A stretch of 64,000 nt of DNA from Osmia lignaria lignaria (lineage: Eukaryota; Arthropoda; Insecta; Hymenoptera; Megachilidae): contig NC_135034.1 in NCBI RefSeq assembly GCF_051020975.1, forward strand, positions 4,402,001 to 4,466,000. Reading direction: 5' to 3'. Below are positions 61,463 to 64,000 of this stretch, in pieces. Every line of letters begins with the position of its first letter. The stretch's first letter is position 1. The translations under genes were made by a program, and so were the position numbers. Under the pieces are notes generated by a model, which saw nothing but the letters and a program-made list of their open reading frames with translations, made no database searches and was not told where the DNA came from.

Positions 61463-61600
61463 GCTCGTAATGAGATGCTTAACTTAATGCCGTCTCTGCG
61501 CCAACTGGATTTCTTCTTTGTTTGTTGGACTTTGAATTGTGGCAAACGAGTTACGAAATATCGCGATCTCGTTCCTCGAGATTTGATAAGAAATACACAA
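61463..61600 (+). CDS. Candidate 138-bp exon, phase 0 at both ends, unknown product
   Basis: This is among the best exon candidates. The acceptor TTCTTCGTTTTTCACTTTTCAG is excellent and the donor ACACAA|GTATGC is good. The phase-0 frame is open for exactly 46 codons, starting ARNEMLNLMPSLRQLDFFFV, with two cysteines in CWTLNCGK and a basic segment TKYRDLVPRDLI before the donor. I recognise no family. A 7-bp hairpin lies just upstream, inside the putative intron or previous exon. The frame continues past the donor to 61726, so the donor is not forced by a stop. If real, the exon could be skipped without changing frame. Confidence 0.35.
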
Positions 61601-61729
61601 GTATGCTTCGAGAATTCGAACACCGCCCTCTTCTATTGTCGATTCTTCCTTCCCTCTGAGATAGATAACAGGAAGCTGGCTGAAAGGCATATAAAAATCA
61701 AATGGACAGGCGATGAGAAAGGGTAGAAA

Positions 61730-64000
61730 GGACGGTGGAATTCCAGTGGTAGTCAAGGTACAGTAATTTTGCTCGTCGACGTCTGTTTTCAACGGGCGGA
61801 AAGCCCGATAAGGCCAGGAAGGAAGTGGCTTCGTTGTTTCCCGTTTCCAGTGAGCCTCGCTCTTCACAATGAACGTACACTTTGCTCTTCCTCTTCGACC
61901 AGCCTTTTTTCGTTGGCCAACCGCCTTTGCCGGAGCAATATCGACGAGTTAGCAACGAGCCAACGTTAATCGACAATATTATCGACCATCTCGTTGATTT
62001 TTCATCCAATTCTCCGTTCTCTATCTCCTAAAGGTTCCTCGATCGATTTTATATTTGTCATTTGGTGACACAAAAATCACCTCTATAGAATAACATATTT
62101 CAAACTCCTTTCTCTACCCTCTCGTTTCACGACACAAAACTATACGGTACTCTACCGATTTATCAAGATTTTCCTCCGAGACACGGCTGTAAATTTCGTG
62201 GCACCCCATTCAAAGTCACCGTCTATAATCGAGAAGAATGCGGCTCTATTAGACGTACAGTGTACTTATTCGCAAGTTATTACGTTACATCGCCCGTTCT
62301 TTTCCCTCATCTATTTTCTATTTCTCGTTTAATCGCTACATCCGATCCAGTAAGGGAGAATGAACGAAATTTTCAGGATAGTTGTTGATATTCGTTCGAC
62401 GGAAAAAAAAATCAATCAATTCCCGGGCAACTCAATCATCTTCCATGACAGAGAGTAAAGCCGCTAAATTGATCGATATATATCGGATCACGGTGGCTGC
62501 AGTTCCGGGAATAATACCGGGAATAGATTTAAATAGCCGCCAGACTGACCAGGGATACGGTCGAAACGTATTTTACGGTAATTTCCAGGGAAAAAATCGG
62601 AACAAAAGGTGAACGGTAAAAGCTCCGCTATCGCTACACCAGATACGGAACAATAGGAAAACCGATCGAGAATCTTTGTATTATGGAATCGGTGAGAAAA
62701 AATCACCTATTCTTGGCTTGAAGAAAGTATCAAATAAATATTAGAACGAGTATGAAATGGACCTATCGTTAAAAAGAAATAGGTTAATCGATTACGAAAA
62801 ATCATCGTTCGATCAGCGTCCACTATCGACGAGTTGAATTCCTAAGCGAACAGTGCCAATTACCTAGTCAAATAGCTTCTCGGAGCGTGACAGTGTTAAA
62901 AGGGGTCGTCCGAAGCGATTCGTGATCAAGCCAGAGCTCTATCAGGAAATTTATGAAGTCCGTAGGACGAGAGGAAAAAGCAGGCTGTTCGAAACGCTTA
63001 TTCGAACGAACCCGAAATAACGACGTCAGCTGAAACTAGTTTTCAAACTAGTTGGAGCGGATAGTCGATCGCAGGGTTTCGCTAAAAGATTCAAAGGGGT
63101 AACTTTTGCCGCGAGTAGCCGGCAGATGCGTGGCCAATTGATTGTCCAAGTGTGAAATCGCTGCGGACGGTAGGGCGGGCGAAGAGGTTCGTTGGCCGGA
63201 CGCCGCGCCTGCACGAAAACCGTGTAATCACGGGATTCCGTGGAATTAGCCGAGCTCTGGGAAAATTCAGGCTGCAGAATCGATTCCTCTAGCCGAGCCG
63301 AGCCGAGGTTTTCGCTGATTAACGCACACCGGAGACCCAGTTTAAGAACTCCCGCCGCAAACAAGCATCCTCCCTGTACCGGCAACCGGTACACAAAGGT
63401 ACATCCGTGTCGTTTAGTCGGTTGAAGTCCTTTAATAATGGAGAGGTTAATTAAAATCCCCGTGGTCAGCAGGCTGGTCGTATTACGAAACAGACCGAGG
63501 GTGTATCTTTCCCGGAGACAAAGGAGATACAAGATCGTTGACTAGCTTTTTCGACAGAGAATGCGACGTCTTTTGATGATTGGAAAATAATTTTAAAACG
63601 AAAAAATTGTTATCTTGAACTCGGGTTCACGTAATAACAACCAGGTTTTCTGGCGAATAAAAGGAGGAAGGGAAAGGTGTTTCGAATGCAGAGTATCTGT
63701 CGTACTTTGGACGCGTAACCGCAGCAATTTCCGCAGGCTGTTAGCGAGGCGGTAAGGTGGATAAGGTGGTAAAGAGATGCACACGAGCGAGCCTCTCGTC
63801 GACGTTAATTAAGAGGCATTAAGAGACTCCAGGAGACGTTGGTCGTCGGCCCTTTAATATCTGTCGGTCGGCAAGCAAGCCGTAACCGGTGATTTTCCAC
63901 CCACCGACTGACCTAAATTTCCTTGCTTTCGCTATTCATAACGGCGAGCTGCCACCCTCTTCTTCCGTATCCTCTTCGTGTCATTTTTTCTTTTCTCGTT
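61730..64000. other. Noncoding stretch to the window end
   Basis: I see no supportable gene. A 168-codon minus frame at 63026-63532 has no motif or splice support. A short AGCCG repeat (three copies) is at 63291-63305. The window ends in pyrimidine-rich sequence at 63.95-64.0 kb. Confidence 0.5.

Noticed and set aside
63026..63532. 168-codon minus frame
   Set aside because: No motif or splice support; a plus-strand frame overlaps it; looks like low stop density only.
1..64000. CRISPR arrays, bacterial operons, rRNA and tRNA genes
   Set aside because: Looked for and not seen; the tandem repeats present are simple microsatellites with 5- to 20-bp units and no spacers.

Overview
The window looks like chromosomal DNA from an insect, most likely a hymenopteran and probably a bee. 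It is AT-biased (about 60 percent A+T by eye) yet unusually rich in CpG. Words such as CGAAACG, TCGATCG and TTTCG recur throughout, short (GAATC)n and (TTTCG)n microsatellites are present, and CCTAACCTAACCT motifs occur at about 46.6 kb. I see no bacterial operons, Shine-Dalgarno sites, rRNA, tRNA or CRISPR array. The taxonomic call is inference from composition only.

I recognise no protein family anywhere in the 64 kb. No open frame is longer than 196 codons, and the long ones look like chance frames in CpG-rich DNA. The window is therefore mostly intergenic or deep intronic sequence. What can be supported for coding is a set of short candidate exons, each an open frame bounded by a polypyrimidine-AG acceptor and usually a GT donor. 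The better ones are 8209-8261 (minus), 19599-19740 plus 19789-19838 (minus, two exons in matching phase around a 48-nt intron), 31699-31796 (plus, amphipathic helix) and 61463-61600 (plus, symmetric phase 0). Strong-looking splice sites also arise by chance at this density, so all carry low to moderate confidence.

Layout. 1-1 kb: AT-rich, with a foldback element at 426-668. 1-8.7 kb: noncoding with several minus-strand exon candidates, a (GAATC)10 array and a (TTTCG)6 array. 8.7-16.4 kb: mostly featureless, except a 100-codon minus frame at 11.4-11.7 kb followed downstream on its strand by a 17-base A tract. 16.4-26.3 kb: the densest cluster of exon-like signals, on both strands. 26.3-31.4 kb: AT-rich and empty. 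31.4-33.5 kb: a plus-strand coding-like relic, then about 750 bp of polypyrimidine. 33.5-43 kb: mostly empty, with an intronic ratchet-type splice site at 37351. 43-47.3 kb: a candidate terminal exon, a 15-base G run, a hammerhead-ribozyme-like motif resembling those of Penelope-like retroelements, and a promoter-like block at 46.45-47.31 kb. 47.3-64 kb: mostly empty, with a polypurine block near 57.1-57.7 kb, a polypyrimidine block at 61.1-61.46 kb, and the 61463-61600 exon directly after it.

The candidate exons cannot be chained into one gene from sequence alone. They lie on both strands, so the window would touch at least two transcription units if even half are real. The most unusual items are the hammerhead-like motif, the foldback element, the very short intron pair at 19.7 kb and the 53-bp exon preceded by a recursive-splice-type junction at 8.26 kb.
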